DNA of 60,515 nt from Bacteroidales bacterium (GCA_017469625.1 JAFUGA010000053.1:1-60515); one strand, 5' to 3'. Shown: positions 46,117 through 56,192, numbered from the stretch's first letter. The notes: generated from the letters alone by a model not told the origin. Translations and numbers: made by a program.

Positions 46117-46857
46117 ATGAAATCATTTAGTAATAGATACATATATATTTATTCTACTGTTTTGGTAGTAGTAGTTGCAGCCATCTTGGCAATAGTTTCT
46201 ATGGTTCTAAGAAAACCGCAGGATAACAATATTAAGGCTGAACAAATGCAGATGATACTTCAGGCTGCCAATAAAACAGTAGAAAGAGTAGAAGCTGAAA
46301 AGGTGTATAACAATTATGTAACTACAGAACTTGGAGTTAAAGCCAACGGAGAAGTAGTTGCAAAATATACCAATGGCAAACAAGAATTAGGAGATATAAG
46401 ACCATTTTCTCTAAACATAAAAGACGAATACAAAAAATACAAAGCAAATAACAATGATGCAGTTCTTCCTGTCTTTGTTTATACAAAAGAAGATGGAGAA
46501 AGCATTTATGTTGTTCCTGTAAGGGGAATAGGTCTTTGGGACGAGATATGGGGATATGTTGCATTGAAATCAGATGCTAACACTGTAGAAAACGTTGTTT
46601 TTGACCACGCTGGAGAAACTCCTGGTTTGGGAGGAAACATCAAAGACGACCCTTCTTTCCCTGCATCTTTCGTAGGCAAAACTATTTTTGAAGGAGATGA
46701 TTTTGTTTCTATAGCAGTAGAAAAACGTGTTGGAAAAGACAATCCTCACAAAGTAGATGCTTTAACAGGAGCAACACTTACTTCAAATGGTGTCAGCGAT
46801 ATGCTAAAGGAAAGTTTAAAGTTTTATGTTCCTTATTTTAAATCACTAAAAAAGTAG
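46117..46857 (+). CDS. nqrC: Na+-NQR subunit C
   Basis: 246 residues. One N-terminal membrane helix (about 10-29) and a periplasmic FMN-binding domain with the flavin-carrying threonine in DALTGATLTSNGV near the C-terminus; GLWDEIWGYVAL and GETPGLGG are family marks. TAAGGAGGA at the end of nqrB is an unusually strong ribosome site for a Bacteroidota gene. Confidence 0.96.
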   Translation: MKSFSNRYIYIYSTVLVVVVAAILAIVSMVLRKPQDNNIKAEQMQMILQAANKTVERVEAEKVYNNYVTTELGVKANGEVVAKYTNGKQELGDIRPFSLNIKDEYKKYKANNNDAVLPVFVYTKEDGESIYVVPVRGIGLWDEIWGYVALKSDANTVENVVFDHAGETPGLGGNIKDDPSFPASFVGKTIFEGDDFVSIAVEKRVGKDNPHKVDALTGATLTSNGVSDMLKESLKFYVPYFKSLKK

Positions 46858-46863
46858 AGAATT

Positions 46864-47484
46864 ATGGCAAATAATAAAAAATTGATAACGACACCGTTTT
46901 CCAAAGAGAACCCTATAATAGTACAAGTTTTAGGTATATGTTCTTGTTTGGCTGTTACGGTAAAATTACAACCTGCTGTAGTTATGGCTCTTTCTGTTAC
47001 GGTGGTTGTTATGATGAGTAACTTGTTTATTTCATTACTTAGAAATACTATACCTCCACGTATTAGAATTATTGTTCAATTGGTTGTTGTAGCATTGTTT
47101 GTTATTTTAGTAGACCAATTTCTTAAAGCCTTTGCTTATGATGTTTCAAAACAACTTTCAGTTTATGTTGGTTTGATTATTACAAACTGTATAGTCATGG
47201 GACGTTTAGAGGCTTTTGCTATGAGCAATAAACCTTTACCATCTTTACTTGATGGTTTAGGCAATGGATTAGGTTATGGTATTATACTTGTAATCGTTGG
47301 TTTTGTGAGAGAACTTTTTGGTTTTGGAACATTGTGGGGATATAGAGTATTACCAGAAAGTTTTTATAATGCAGGATATGAAAACAACGGTTTGATGGTT
47401 ATGCCTGCTATGGCACTAATACTTGTAGGTATAATCATTTGGGTACATCGTAATAAGAATAAAGAATTGGTAGAAAACGAATAG
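46864..47484 (+). CDS. nqrD: Na+-NQR subunit D
   Basis: 206 residues, six membrane helices. NPIIVQVLGICSCLAVTVKL carries the iron-ligand Cys shared with NqrE, and ITNCIVMGRLEAFA holds the second. NqrD and NqrE together bind the membrane iron-sulfur centre. Six bases after nqrC. Confidence 0.96.
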   Translation: MANNKKLITTPFSKENPIIVQVLGICSCLAVTVKLQPAVVMALSVTVVVMMSNLFISLLRNTIPPRIRIIVQLVVVALFVILVDQFLKAFAYDVSKQLSVYVGLIITNCIVMGRLEAFAMSNKPLPSLLDGLGNGLGYGIILVIVGFVRELFGFGTLWGYRVLPESFYNAGYENNGLMVMPAMALILVGIIIWVHRNKNKELVENE

Positions 47485-47496
47485 GAGGAATAAACT

Positions 47497-48111
47497 ATGG
47501 ATTCATTAAATATTTTTATCAAGTCTATCTTTGTAGACAATATGATATTTGCTTTCTTCTTAGGAATGTGTTCCTATTTGGCAATATCAAAAACAGTAAA
47601 AACCTCTATGGGTTTAGGTCTTGCAGTAGTCTTTGTCCTTATTGTTACAGTACCTGTCAATTATTTGATAGACCACTATCTTTTGCAAAAAGGTGCATTA
47701 ACTTGGATAAGCAAAGATTTTGCAGATGTAGATTTAAGTTTTCTTAGTTTCATAATCTTTATAGCTGTTGTTGCAGGTATAGTTCAGTTGGTTGAGATGT
47801 TTGTAGAAAGATATTCTCCTTCTCTTTATTCTCAATTAGGAATATTCCTACCCTTGATAGCAGTGAACTGTGCTATTCTTGGTTGTTCATTGTTTATGCA
47901 AAAAAGAGATTATAGCAATATAGGTGAAGTATTCTCTTTTGCCTTTGGCTCAGGTATAGGCTGGCTTTTGGCTATAGTAGGTATAGCAGCTATAAGAGAA
48001 AGATTGAAATATTCTAACATACCTCCTGCATTGAAAGGTTTGGGTATAGCTTTTATTATTACAGGTTTAATGGCTATTGCTTTTCAAGCATTTTCAGGTA
48101 TCAAACTATAA
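47497..48111 (+). CDS. nqrE: Na+-NQR subunit E
   Basis: 204 residues, six membrane helices, paralogous to NqrD. FLGMCSYLAISKTVKTS and AVNCAILGCSLFM hold the two iron-ligand cysteines. TAGGAGGA precedes the ATG by a short gap, again a strong ribosome site. Confidence 0.96.
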   Translation: MDSLNIFIKSIFVDNMIFAFFLGMCSYLAISKTVKTSMGLGLAVVFVLIVTVPVNYLIDHYLLQKGALTWISKDFADVDLSFLSFIIFIAVVAGIVQLVEMFVERYSPSLYSQLGIFLPLIAVNCAILGCSLFMQKRDYSNIGEVFSFAFGSGIGWLLAIVGIAAIRERLKYSNIPPALKGLGIAFIITGLMAIAFQAFSGIKL

Positions 48112-48126
48112 GAAAGGGGAAATAAT

Positions 48127-49383
48127 ATGCAAATAATACTTAGTATAATAATATTTTTAGTAATTACCTTGCTATTGGTTGCTATGCTTCTTTTTGCAAG
48201 AAAAAAACTTGTACCTCAAGGTAATGTTACAGTAAATATCAATGGAAAACAGGACGTAACGGTTCAAACAGGTTCTTCTTTACTTTCTACTCTTGCAGAA
48301 CAAAAGATTTATCTACCTTCTGCTTGTGGTGGTAAAGGTTCTTGTGGTCAATGTAAATGTCAAGTTCTTGCTGGTGGCGGAGAAATCTTGCCTACAGAGA
48401 AATCTCATTTTTCTCGCAAAGAACAAGAGAATCATTTTCGTCTTGGCTGCCAAGTAAAAGTAAAAGAAAATATAGAACTGAAAGTACCAGAATCTGTTCT
48501 TGGGGTAAAAGAATATGAATGTACAGTTGTTTCCAACAGAAACGTAGCTACTTTCATGAAAGAGTTTAAAGTACAACTTCCAGAAGGAGCTCAAATGGAT
48601 TTCCTTCCAGGTTCTTATGCTCAGATAAAGATACCTACTTTCAATATCAACTATGCAGGTTATGACAAATCGTTGATAACAGATGAATACTTGCCAAGTT
48701 GGGAAAAATTCAAAATGTTTGACCTTAAGTGCGTGAATACAGAACCTACTATTCGTGCATATTCTATGGCCAACTACCCTGCAGAAGGTAATGTGTTTAT
48801 GCTTACAGTTCGTATTGCAACACCTCCTTTCAAGCCTGATAGAAGTGGATTTATGAACGTTAATCCTGGAATAGCATCTTCTTATATCTTTAGTTTGAAA
48901 CCTGGAGATAAGGTTATAATGAGTGGTCCTTATGGAGATTTCCACCCTCACTTTGATACCAAGAACGAAATGATATGGGTAGGTGGTGGTGCTGGAATGG
49001 CTCCTTTGCGTGCTCAGATTATGCACATGACAAAGACACTTCATACTACCGACCGTCAAATGCATTATTTCTATGGTGCAAGAGCATTGAACGAAGTATT
49101 CTATTTGGAAGACTTTTTGAACTTAGAGAAAGAGTTTCCTAACTTTAAGTTCCATTTGGCTTTGGATAGACCAGACCCTGTTGCAGATGAAAAAGGCGTT
49201 AAATACACAGCAGGATTTGTACACGATGTTATGTACAAAACTTACTTGAAAGACCATTCTGCACCTGAAGATATAGAATACTACATGTGCGGTCCTGGTC
49301 CTATGTCTAAGGCTGTTACTACAATGTTAGATAACCTTGGCGTACCAGAAGAAAACATTATGTACGATAATTTCGGAGGTTAA
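48127..49383 (+). CDS. nqrF: Na+-NQR subunit F
   Basis: Entry point for electrons from NADH. 418 residues: N-terminal membrane helix, 2Fe-2S ferredoxin domain with Cys67, Cys73, Cys76 and Cys108, FAD-binding RAYSMANYP, and NADH-binding GGGAGMAPLRAQI, ending YDNFGG. Completes the operon. Confidence 0.97.
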   Translation: MQIILSIIIFLVITLLLVAMLLFARKKLVPQGNVTVNINGKQDVTVQTGSSLLSTLAEQKIYLPSACGGKGSCGQCKCQVLAGGGEILPTEKSHFSRKEQENHFRLGCQVKVKENIELKVPESVLGVKEYECTVVSNRNVATFMKEFKVQLPEGAQMDFLPGSYAQIKIPTFNINYAGYDKSLITDEYLPSWEKFKMFDLKCVNTEPTIRAYSMANYPAEGNVFMLTVRIATPPFKPDRSGFMNVNPGIASSYIFSLKPGDKVIMSGPYGDFHPHFDTKNEMIWVGGGAGMAPLRAQIMHMTKTLHTTDRQMHYFYGARALNEVFYLEDFLNLEKEFPNFKFHLALDRPDPVADEKGVKYTAGFVHDVMYKTYLKDHSAPEDIEYYMCGPGPMSKAVTTMLDNLGVPEENIMYDNFGG

Positions 49384-49400
49384 TATATAACTTATATATT

Positions 49401-50102
49401 ATGCAATCGCAACACAAAATAGGAGTAGCCTTAATAATAGGTATACTATTGGGTGTTGCGATTGTTTTATTTTATATAGCCTTCTCAGGAAACAAAATAA
49501 GTGTTCTCTATCAACAAGATAAAGAAAAACCTGCCCTTTCTGATAAAAATAATTCTGAAAACTCTACTAATAGAAACGAGAAATATACTTATAAGACCAA
49601 TAAACTAAAACCTTATACAAACGACAGAAACACAAATCAATATCTTTCTTCTTCAAATGATTACCCTACTTATTATCCCAAACAAGAATACAAAGAAAGA
49701 GAGGTAATAATAGACCTTAACACAGCAGATACCATAGCCCTGCAAATGCTAAGAGGTATTGGACCATCTTATTCTAAAAGGATATACAAATATGGTCAAA
49801 AACTTGGTGGATATGTTGATAAAAACCAGCTAAAAGAAGTTTATGGTATGACAGATTCTCTTTATAATGCTATTGAAAAACATATAGTTATAGAAACAAA
49901 ACAAGTTCGCAAGATAAATATAAACACAGATAATATCAAAGATTTAATTTCTCACCCATACATAGATTATTATCTTGCTAAGGAAATAATACTTATGCGT
50001 CAGAAATACGGAGATTACAAAAATATAGAGGATATAAAAAAAGTTCATCTTATGGACGAAACCACCTTTTCAAAATTAACCCCCTACCTTGATATAAAAT
50101 AA
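49401..50102 (+). CDS. ComEA-like helix-hairpin-helix protein
   Basis: 233 residues. One N-terminal membrane helix (about 8-28), a low-complexity Asn/Lys/Ser/Tyr linker (30-95), then two or three helix-hairpin-helix units: VIIDLNTADTIALQMLRGIG, INTDNIKDLISHPYI and similar. HhH domains bind DNA without sequence preference; ComEA proteins of this kind help DNA uptake across the envelope. A ComEC-like protein is at 54897. It follows nqrF by 17 bases, so it may ride on the nqr transcript. Confidence 0.8.
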   Translation: MQSQHKIGVALIIGILLGVAIVLFYIAFSGNKISVLYQQDKEKPALSDKNNSENSTNRNEKYTYKTNKLKPYTNDRNTNQYLSSSNDYPTYYPKQEYKEREVIIDLNTADTIALQMLRGIGPSYSKRIYKYGQKLGGYVDKNQLKEVYGMTDSLYNAIEKHIVIETKQVRKININTDNIKDLISHPYIDYYLAKEIILMRQKYGDYKNIEDIKKVHLMDETTFSKLTPYLDIK

Positions 50103-50170
50103 CTCCATCATATCCTCCAATACTAATATCATTCCCTCCCCTCCATAACTACTACACTCTCACCCCTTTC

Positions 50171-50233
50171 TATCTCTTTGTTTCGTGAGGAGGGTTTAAA
50201 GTTGCTTCTCAGTGAAACGGAGTTATGGGGGAA
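50171..50233. repeat. 21-bp periodic intergenic array, 3 units
   Basis: Units at 50171 (TATCTCTTTGTTTCG), 50192 (decayed) and 50213 (TGAAACGGAGTTATG). Between convergent HhH and folE genes. Units here are more G-rich and worn than elsewhere. Confidence 0.65.
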
Positions 50234-50283
50234 TGATATGAAAGTGGTGGTTTATGAAATAGTGGGGTGTTTCACAAAGATTT

Positions 50284-50919
50284 TTAGTTAAGATGGACAC
50301 CTATTAGGTGCATAAATTCTTCTCTTGTTCTTTGGTCTTTTTTGAAAGCACCTGTAAAATCAGATGTAGTTGTAAGAGAGTTTTGTTTTTGTACGCCCCT
50401 CATACTCATGCATAGGTGACGTGCTTCTATAACAACGGCAACACCTAATGGGTTAAGTGTGTCTTGGATACAAGTAAGAATTTCTCTTGTCATTCTTTCC
50501 TGCACCTGCAATCTTCTTGCAAAACAGTCTACTACTCGTGGAATTTTGCTCAAACCTACAATAGTACCGTTAGGTATATAAGCAACGTGGGCTTTACCAA
50601 AGAAAGGAACAAGATGATGCTCGCAAAGAGAGTATATTTCTATATCTTTCACTATCACCATTTGTTTATAGTCTTCCTTGAACATAGCAGACCTTAGTAT
50701 TTCTGCAGGATTTAAATCATATCCGTGAGTAAAAAACTCCATTGCTTTGGCAACACGTACGGGAGTTTTCAAAAGTCCATCTCTCTCTGCATCTTCGCCA
50801 AGCAGTTTCAAAATTTCCTTGTAGTGATAGGCCAATGCTTCTGTATTTTTTTGATTATATCTTTCCAATTTCTCGTATAGAGGTTGAAAATCTTCGTCAT
50901 GTACATGTTTTTCTTCCAT
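50284..50919 (-). CDS. folE: GTP cyclohydrolase I
   Basis: First step of folate/pterin synthesis from GTP. 211 residues. Zinc and catalytic residues are in [20 protein letters not shown], and [23 protein letters not shown] is the family signature; the second zinc Cys is in [22 protein letters not shown] box lies at 50960-50967. Confidence 0.96.
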   Translation of the reverse strand: MEEKHVHDEDFQPLYEKLERYNQKNTEALAYHYKEILKLLGEDAERDGLLKTPVRVAKAMEFFTHGYDLNPAEILRSAMFKEDYKQMVIVKDIEIYSLCEHHLVPFFGKAHVAYIPNGTIVGLSKIPRVVDCFARRLQVQERMTREILTCIQDTLNPLGVAVVIEARHLCMSMRGVQKQNSLTTTSDFTGAFKKDQRTREEFMHLIGVHLN

Positions 50920-50959
50920 ATTCCTAAGTGTTCTTTGCTATGTTTTTACAAAAGTTTTG

Positions 50960-50967
50960 CAAAGGTA
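50960..50967 (-). promoter_or_regulatory. -7 box of folE
   Basis: TACCTTTG on the minus strand, 40 bases before the folE ATG and directly beyond the terminator of the upstream gene. Confidence 0.55.
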
Positions 50968-50972
50968 CAAAA

Positions 50973-51012
50973 AAACCTGCCTTTCACAAAGGAAAGACAG
51001 GTTTTATTTTCT
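50973..51012 (-). terminator. Terminator of the Omp28-like gene
   Basis: AAACCTG-C-CTTTC and GAAAG-A-CAGGTTT form a 12-pair stem with one mismatch; on the minus strand it is followed by TTTTTTT. Confidence 0.82.
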
Positions 51013-51024
51013 TTAAACGAAAAC

Positions 51025-52821
51025 TTACTTACTGATGTTAAGTCTATTTGAAGTCATACCATCGTTTGTTATTATTCTAACAAAGTAAGTACCATCGTTT
51101 AAGTTTGAAGTATTTATATCTATCTTGTTTTCACCAGAATAAAGTCTTTGTTTGTCAAGTTGTATAGCCACTCTACCCAAAACATCTACCACTTGTATGT
51201 TTGCATCTACAGAAGAAGTAGTGTTTATCTTAAGTGTTGTCATATCCACAGCAGGATTTGGATAAAGAATGCTTTGTGCTATAACTCCGTTTGCATCGTT
51301 TAGACCAACTTCCATAGAAGTTATAACAAAATCTGCTTTCTTTACCTTATAAGAACCTGTAAGATTAGCCATTCTGTAGCCTGTTTGGTCTAATATTCTT
51401 ATGAATCCATTTGGTTGAGACGCCATAAGGCCATCACCATATTCATCCATAGCAACTAAGGTATAGCAACCCGGTTGAGTAAGTGCTGAAACAAGAACGG
51501 TATCTCTTGATTCTCTATTTGCAGCATAAGGACCTCCTGAGGCTAAAACGTTGTTGTTATCATCTACAACTTGCCATGTAAATTCTTGACCATACTTATC
51601 TGTTTTCAAAATAACAGTAGGCACTCCTATACCTTCTTTTGGAGTAGTCTTTTTTATGGTTGCCGTCTTTGAAATGTTGTCAAAACTTTCTCCATTTACT
51701 GAAATAATATTTACAACTACCTCATTGTTTTCTCCTATTATTATAGGCAAATCTTCAAGTTCTATTTCCTCAGTTGTGAAATTGTCTATTGTACCTGTAA
51801 ATGTATATGTATGGTCTGTAGTTTCTGTAGTTGTATTTCTATAGGTTATAGTCATAGAAGTAATAGGTGCTCCGTTATTTCTTACAGCAAGTTTTACACT
51901 CGCATTAGTAGAACAACCGTATTGTTCTGTAAGTGTTAAGTTTTGGATAACAGCGTTGTTTCCTTCAATATTTATATATTCAGGTTCAACTTTTATACCT
52001 GTCAAAATATTTGTTGCTTTCAGACTTGAACAATCTGCATTCTGACCATCTGAAACAAATATTGCCAAGTTTATATCTCCGAAAAGTACATTTTCATTTG
52101 AAATAACTTCTGGGATTTCGTATGTGTAGTCCTTACTTATAAATGTTCCAGCCTCAATAACTCCTTCTTCATTTAGGGCTATTGTATCTCCCCAAGCCTT
52201 GCCTGTTACTAAATCTCTAAGCATATGCATGTGGTTATACTGTCCATTAGGTAGAATTTGAGAAGGGTTATAATTTGCTGCATTTGCTTGAGGTCCTATA
52301 ATATTGTCTTGCAATAAAGCAATTTGTAACATATTGAAGTTTTGAGAAACATCTGCTGTGTAGTAGGCTTCAACATGTATAGTCATAGTTCTTGTAGAAG
52401 CATCTACAGTTGCAGTAGCAGCAATATTTATAGGAGAGTCCTGAGATTTTATATTATTTGCAGGAACTGAATAGTCCAAGTTTGGGTCAAAATAATTTGT
52501 AACAACGCAATTATTAACTGTTCTTCCAACTGTGAATGCTGGCCAACCTTCCAAATTTGATTGACTTGCCAAAGTATTTCCCCATTGTGTGGCGTACATA
52601 CGGGCATAAGGACCTTGATGAACGTTGATAATGACTGTACCAGGATTTTGTTGAGCATATTGAGATAAGATAGCGTGTCCATTAGGACAATACTGACAAT
52701 CTACACCTGTAAATTCCTCAAATACAACTTTTCTTTTTTGTACCTCTGTACTTACAATCGTTTGAGCGAATGTTACAATAGAAATTGTTAAGCATAACAA
52801 TGGAGTTAGGATTTTTTTCAT
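51025..52821 (-). CDS. Omp28-related secreted protein with T9SS sorting domain
   Basis: 598 residues. Signal peptide (about 1-19, TFAQ), then a thioredoxin-like Omp28 domain with the CxxC of VDCQYCPNGH (about 41-50), Ig/adhesin-like middle regions, and a C-terminal type A type IX sorting domain (about 520-598): ILYPNPAVD, NIQVVDVLGRV, LNDGTYFVRI. It should be exported by Sec, crossed over the outer membrane by the type IX system and fixed to the surface. The secretion machinery itself is not in this window. Confidence 0.88.
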   Translation of the reverse strand: MKKILTPLLCLTISIVTFAQTIVSTEVQKRKVVFEEFTGVDCQYCPNGHAILSQYAQQNPGTVIINVHQGPYARMYATQWGNTLASQSNLEGWPAFTVGRTVNNCVVTNYFDPNLDYSVPANNIKSQDSPINIAATATVDASTRTMTIHVEAYYTADVSQNFNMLQIALLQDNIIGPQANAANYNPSQILPNGQYNHMHMLRDLVTGKAWGDTIALNEEGVIEAGTFISKDYTYEIPEVISNENVLFGDINLAIFVSDGQNADCSSLKATNILTGIKVEPEYINIEGNNAVIQNLTLTEQYGCSTNASVKLAVRNNGAPITSMTITYRNTTTETTDHTYTFTGTIDNFTTEEIELEDLPIIIGENNEVVVNIISVNGESFDNISKTATIKKTTPKEGIGVPTVILKTDKYGQEFTWQVVDDNNNVLASGGPYAANRESRDTVLVSALTQPGCYTLVAMDEYGDGLMASQPNGFIRILDQTGYRMANLTGSYKVKKADFVITSMEVGLNDANGVIAQSILYPNPAVDMTTLKINTTSSVDANIQVVDVLGRVAIQLDKQRLYSGENKIDINTSNLNDGTYFVRIITNDGMTSNRLNISK

Positions 52822-52926
52822 GTGATTATAAATTTAAATTATTACTTATTTTAATTGTAACTTATTAAAGTTGAATTACAAAAGTATAATATTTTTCTGA
52901 AACCACAAAATATTACTCTATGATTT

Positions 52927-54825
52927 TTAAAAAAAATCTTTTACTTTTGCTTTTATACTCTCTGTATCTAAACCACAGAAACTCTGCAATTCCTTTATAC
53001 TGCCTTGTTCTATAAACCTATCTTCTATACCTAAAACGGTTACTTTATTGTTTCTGTTTTTCTCCATCAAATAAGACTCTACATTCGTAGCAAAGCCACC
53101 TTTTTTTACTCCATCTTCTATACAAATTAAGTTATTGTAGTCCTTTGAGATTTCGTCTAATAGGTCTGTATCCAAGGGTTTTAGAAATCTCATATTATAA
53201 ACACCTATTTTTATGCCTTCTTGCTCCAACTCATCTGCTACTTTCAAAGCGTTGTTTCCTATAGTACCTATACATACTAATGCAACGTTTTTGCCCTTTC
53301 TAAGTTCTACCCCCTTGCCTATGGAAATCATTTCCATATCTTTTAGTTTCCCCGAAATATATCCTTTTCCACGAGGATAGCGTATAGCAAACGGTAAATC
53401 GGTATGATATGCTGAAAACATCATATCTCGCATTTCCTCTTCATTCAAGGGAGCCGCAACTATGATGTTTGGTATAAGATTTAAGTATGCTAAATCAAAT
53501 ACTCCATGATGTGTAGCCCCATCTTCACCTACAAGTCCTGCTCTATCTATACAAAAAACTACAGGAAGTTTTTGCAGTGCTACATCGTGGATTACTTGGT
53601 CAAAACCTCTCTGAAGAAAAGATGAATAAATACAGCAGAAAGGTTTTATTCCTCTTGTAGCCAATCCTGCTGAGAAAGTTACAGCATGTTCTTCTGCTAT
53701 GCCAACATCAAAGAGTTTATCTTGGAACTTCTCTTGTATGTTGTTGAGTCCCGACCCCGTAATCATAGCAGGAGTTATGCAAGTAATGTTGTCGTATTTT
53801 GAAATCAACTCTTCTATGGTTTGTCCTGCAATATCGGAGAATTTTTTAGGTTCTTCGTTGTTTTTTTCTTTCTTTTCCAAAGCACCTGTCTGAGCATTGA
53901 ACAATCCAGGTGAATGATATGTTGTAGGATTATCTTCTGCTAAAGCCAGACCTTTTCCTTTTTTGGTTATGATATGAAGAAGTTTTGGACCTTTTATTTT
54001 TTTCAGACTTTCTATTGTTTGTATCATTTTGTCCAAATCGTGTCCGTCAATTGGTCCAAAATATCTTATGTTTAAGGCTTCAAAGAAATTGCTTTTGCCT
54101 GCAAACATAGATTTGAAGAAAGACAATATTCGTCTAAAGAAATTCCTATGTGTATTATATACATCGGTATTTCCTCCCATAGCATTCCAAATTCTGTTCT
54201 TCAGTCTGTTGTACGTGCGAGAAGTTGTTATCTTTGTAAGATATTTTCCTAATGCTCCAACACCCTTATCTATAGAAATACCGTTATCATTCAAAATAAC
54301 AAGAATGTTAGCGTTGGTTGCACCAGCATGATTCAAAGCCTCAAAAGCCATACCTCCTGTCATGGAGCCATCGCCTATAACTGCTATGTGAAAAGTATCT
54401 TCTTTACCTGAAAGTTTATCTGCAATCGCCATTCCTAAAGAAGCAGATATGGAAGTAGAAGCATGCCCTGTTCCAAAAGAATCGTATTTTGATTCATCTC
54501 TTCTTGGAAAACCACTTATACCATTAAACTTCCTAATATTTAGAAATTCTTTCTTTCTTCCGGTTAGTACTTTGTGAGCATAGGCTTGATGTCCTACGTC
54601 CCAAACAAGGGTATCCTTTGGAATATCAAAAAGATAGTGTAAAGCCACTGTAAGTTCTACCGTACCCAAAGACGAAGCCAAATGTCCAGGGTTATTACTC
54701 AAAACATCTATTATATATTTCCTAACATCTGAACAAAGAGATTTCAACTCCTTTCTTGACAAGGCTTTTAAATCCTTAGGTTCTGATATTTTTTTTAACG
54801 TTTCTCCTTCAACTACTCCATTCAT
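52927..54825 (-). CDS. dxs: 1-deoxy-D-xylulose-5-phosphate synthase
   Basis: First step of the non-mevalonate isoprenoid pathway, from pyruvate and glyceraldehyde 3-phosphate. 632 residues from the ATG at 54825. Thiamine-diphosphate motif GDGSMTGGMAFEALNHAG, LHIITKKGKGLALAEDNP, the catalytic Glu in GIAEEHAVTFSAGLA and DRAGLVGEDGATHHG all match. A TTG at 54843 would start inside the TATCTTTG promoter box, so it is rejected. Confidence 0.96.
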   Translation of the reverse strand: MNGVVEGETLKKISEPKDLKALSRKELKSLCSDVRKYIIDVLSNNPGHLASSLGTVELTVALHYLFDIPKDTLVWDVGHQAYAHKVLTGRKKEFLNIRKFNGISGFPRRDESKYDSFGTGHASTSISASLGMAIADKLSGKEDTFHIAVIGDGSMTGGMAFEALNHAGATNANILVILNDNGISIDKGVGALGKYLTKITTSRTYNRLKNRIWNAMGGNTDVYNTHRNFFRRILSFFKSMFAGKSNFFEALNIRYFGPIDGHDLDKMIQTIESLKKIKGPKLLHIITKKGKGLALAEDNPTTYHSPGLFNAQTGALEKKEKNNEEPKKFSDIAGQTIEELISKYDNITCITPAMITGSGLNNIQEKFQDKLFDVGIAEEHAVTFSAGLATRGIKPFCCIYSSFLQRGFDQVIHDVALQKLPVVFCIDRAGLVGEDGATHHGVFDLAYLNLIPNIIVAAPLNEEEMRDMMFSAYHTDLPFAIRYPRGKGYISGKLKDMEMISIGKGVELRKGKNVALVCIGTIGNNALKVADELEQEGIKIGVYNMRFLKPLDTDLLDEISKDYNNLICIEDGVKKGGFATNVESYLMEKNRNNKVTVLGIEDRFIEQGSIKELQSFCGLDTESIKAKVKDFF

Positions 54826-54832
54826 AATTTTG

Positions 54833-54840
54833 CAAAGATA
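54833..54840 (-). promoter_or_regulatory. -7 box directly before dxs
   Basis: TATCTTTG on the minus strand ends 7 bases before the ATG at 54825, so the predicted message starts at or next to the start codon. Confidence 0.65.
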
Positions 54841-54881
54841 CAAAATTATCGCAAATTAAATCTTTACATAAATTTTTTATG

Positions 54882-54889
54882 TAATTTTG
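54882..54889 (+). promoter_or_regulatory. -7 box directly before comEC
   Basis: TAATTTTG ends 7 bases before the ATG at 54897; again a near-leaderless arrangement, divergent from dxs. Confidence 0.55.
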
Positions 54890-54896
54890 TAGAGTT

Positions 54897-56192
54897 ATGA
54901 ACATAAAAAACAGCATACAAAAACGTCCTATTATTCTACCACTTGCAGTGTTGATAATCATAATACTTGCTTGCGATAGTTTCGTACCTACTATCTTTAT
55001 TCGTAATCATTACATAAAACATATAAATTCAAAATGTTTTCAATATTTAATATTAGATGAGGGTAAAACAACCAAAAAAGGTAATCATATCTCTTACACT
55101 GCAAAGGTTATTCGCTACTTTAACAAAACGGAAAATAAATGGGAAAAATGTACAGGCAACATAAAAGTTTATGTTCCTCGCTTTTATGATAGCAAAACAG
55201 AGAATGAAAGATTTTCTTATGGAGATATAATATACTCTTGCGATGAATTGTCTGAGATAAACAATTTTTCAGAAGATTTTAATTACGTTAGGTATATGAA
55301 ACACCAAAGAATATATCATAGTGTCTTTCTTAAGAATTGGCAAAAAATAGATAAAAATAAAGGAAACCCTATAATAAGTCTTGCAAAGAAAATAAACCAA
55401 AAACTACATCAAAGACTATACGATACACATCTTAAAAAAGATTCTAAATCTCTTGCAGTGGCTATGCTTTTAGGAGATAATAAAGAGATAGAACCAAATC
55501 TCAGACAATATTTTAATACTTCTGGTTTGGCACATATTCTTTGTTTTTCTGGTTTACATATAGGTATAATAACGTTGTTTTTTAGTTTTCTGTTAAAGTA
55601 TCTTGTCCCATCTACCATAAAAGGTTACAGTGTAAGAGTGTATCTTTCTATTACTATAGTATGGCTTTTGGATTTTATTGTAGGTTTAACTCCTTCGGCT
55701 ACAAGGGTGGCTTTGATGTTTACTATTTTATCTCTGTCAAAACTCTATATGCTTTATTATGATAGAATAAACGTTTTGTTGGTCGCTGTTTTTCTTTCCT
55801 TAATTGCAAAGCCGTATCTGTTGTTTAACATAAGTTTTCAACTCTCATATAGCGCTGTTTTGGGTATATTCATCTTTGTAGAAATATGGCAAAAGTATAG
55901 TTCAGAAAAAAACAGTTGGATAAGAAAGACACCTTACAAACTCCTATACAATGCAGGTATTACTACATCTGCACAAGTCTTTACTTTGCCTATTGTTCTC
56001 TACTATTTCAAATATTTTCCTTTCTTTTTCCTAATCAGCAATATCATAGTCATACCTCTTTTGCAGATAATACTTGTAAGTATTTTGGTGTTAATGGTTT
56101 TTTGCAATGTTCCACTGTTAGGAGATTGTATTTGTTTTATTTGCGATTTGGAACTACAATTTCTAATCTTTATAGCCAAACTGTTTAGTTAA
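54897..56192 (+). CDS. Short ComEC/Rec2-like DNA uptake channel
   Basis: 431 residues. Two N-terminal helices, a DUF4131-like region, and the Competence domain with SLAVAMLLGDNKEI, YFNTSGLAHILCFSGLHIG and a string of about seven helices (VGLTPSATRVALMF, ISFQLSYSAVLGI). Full ComEC proteins add a C-terminal metallo-beta-lactamase-like nuclease domain and reach 650-700 residues; this one stops after the last helices, as many Bacteroidota versions do. It should import single-stranded DNA through the inner membrane. Confidence 0.86.
   Translation: MNIKNSIQKRPIILPLAVLIIIILACDSFVPTIFIRNHYIKHINSKCFQYLILDEGKTTKKGNHISYTAKVIRYFNKTENKWEKCTGNIKVYVPRFYDSKTENERFSYGDIIYSCDELSEINNFSEDFNYVRYMKHQRIYHSVFLKNWQKIDKNKGNPIISLAKKINQKLHQRLYDTHLKKDSKSLAVAMLLGDNKEIEPNLRQYFNTSGLAHILCFSGLHIGIITLFFSFLLKYLVPSTIKGYSVRVYLSITIVWLLDFIVGLTPSATRVALMFTILSLSKLYMLYYDRINVLLVAVFLSLIAKPYLLFNISFQLSYSAVLGIFIFVEIWQKYSSEKNSWIRKTPYKLLYNAGITTSAQVFTLPIVLYYFKYFPFFFLISNIIVIPLLQIILVSILVLMVFCNVPLLGDCICFICDLELQFLIFIAKLFS

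Noticed and set aside
48313-49065. 250-codon open frame opposite nqrF
   Set aside because: nqrF is certain on the other strand and the reverse frame is rich in Arg, Cys and His with no recognisable motif; a shadow frame.
54825-54843. TTG start for dxs at 54843 (and similarly lipB at 31238, nqrA at 43536, the aminotransferase at 20342)
   Set aside because: For dxs and lipB the codons would be the promoter box itself; in all four a normal ATG lies a few codons downstream where the family starts.
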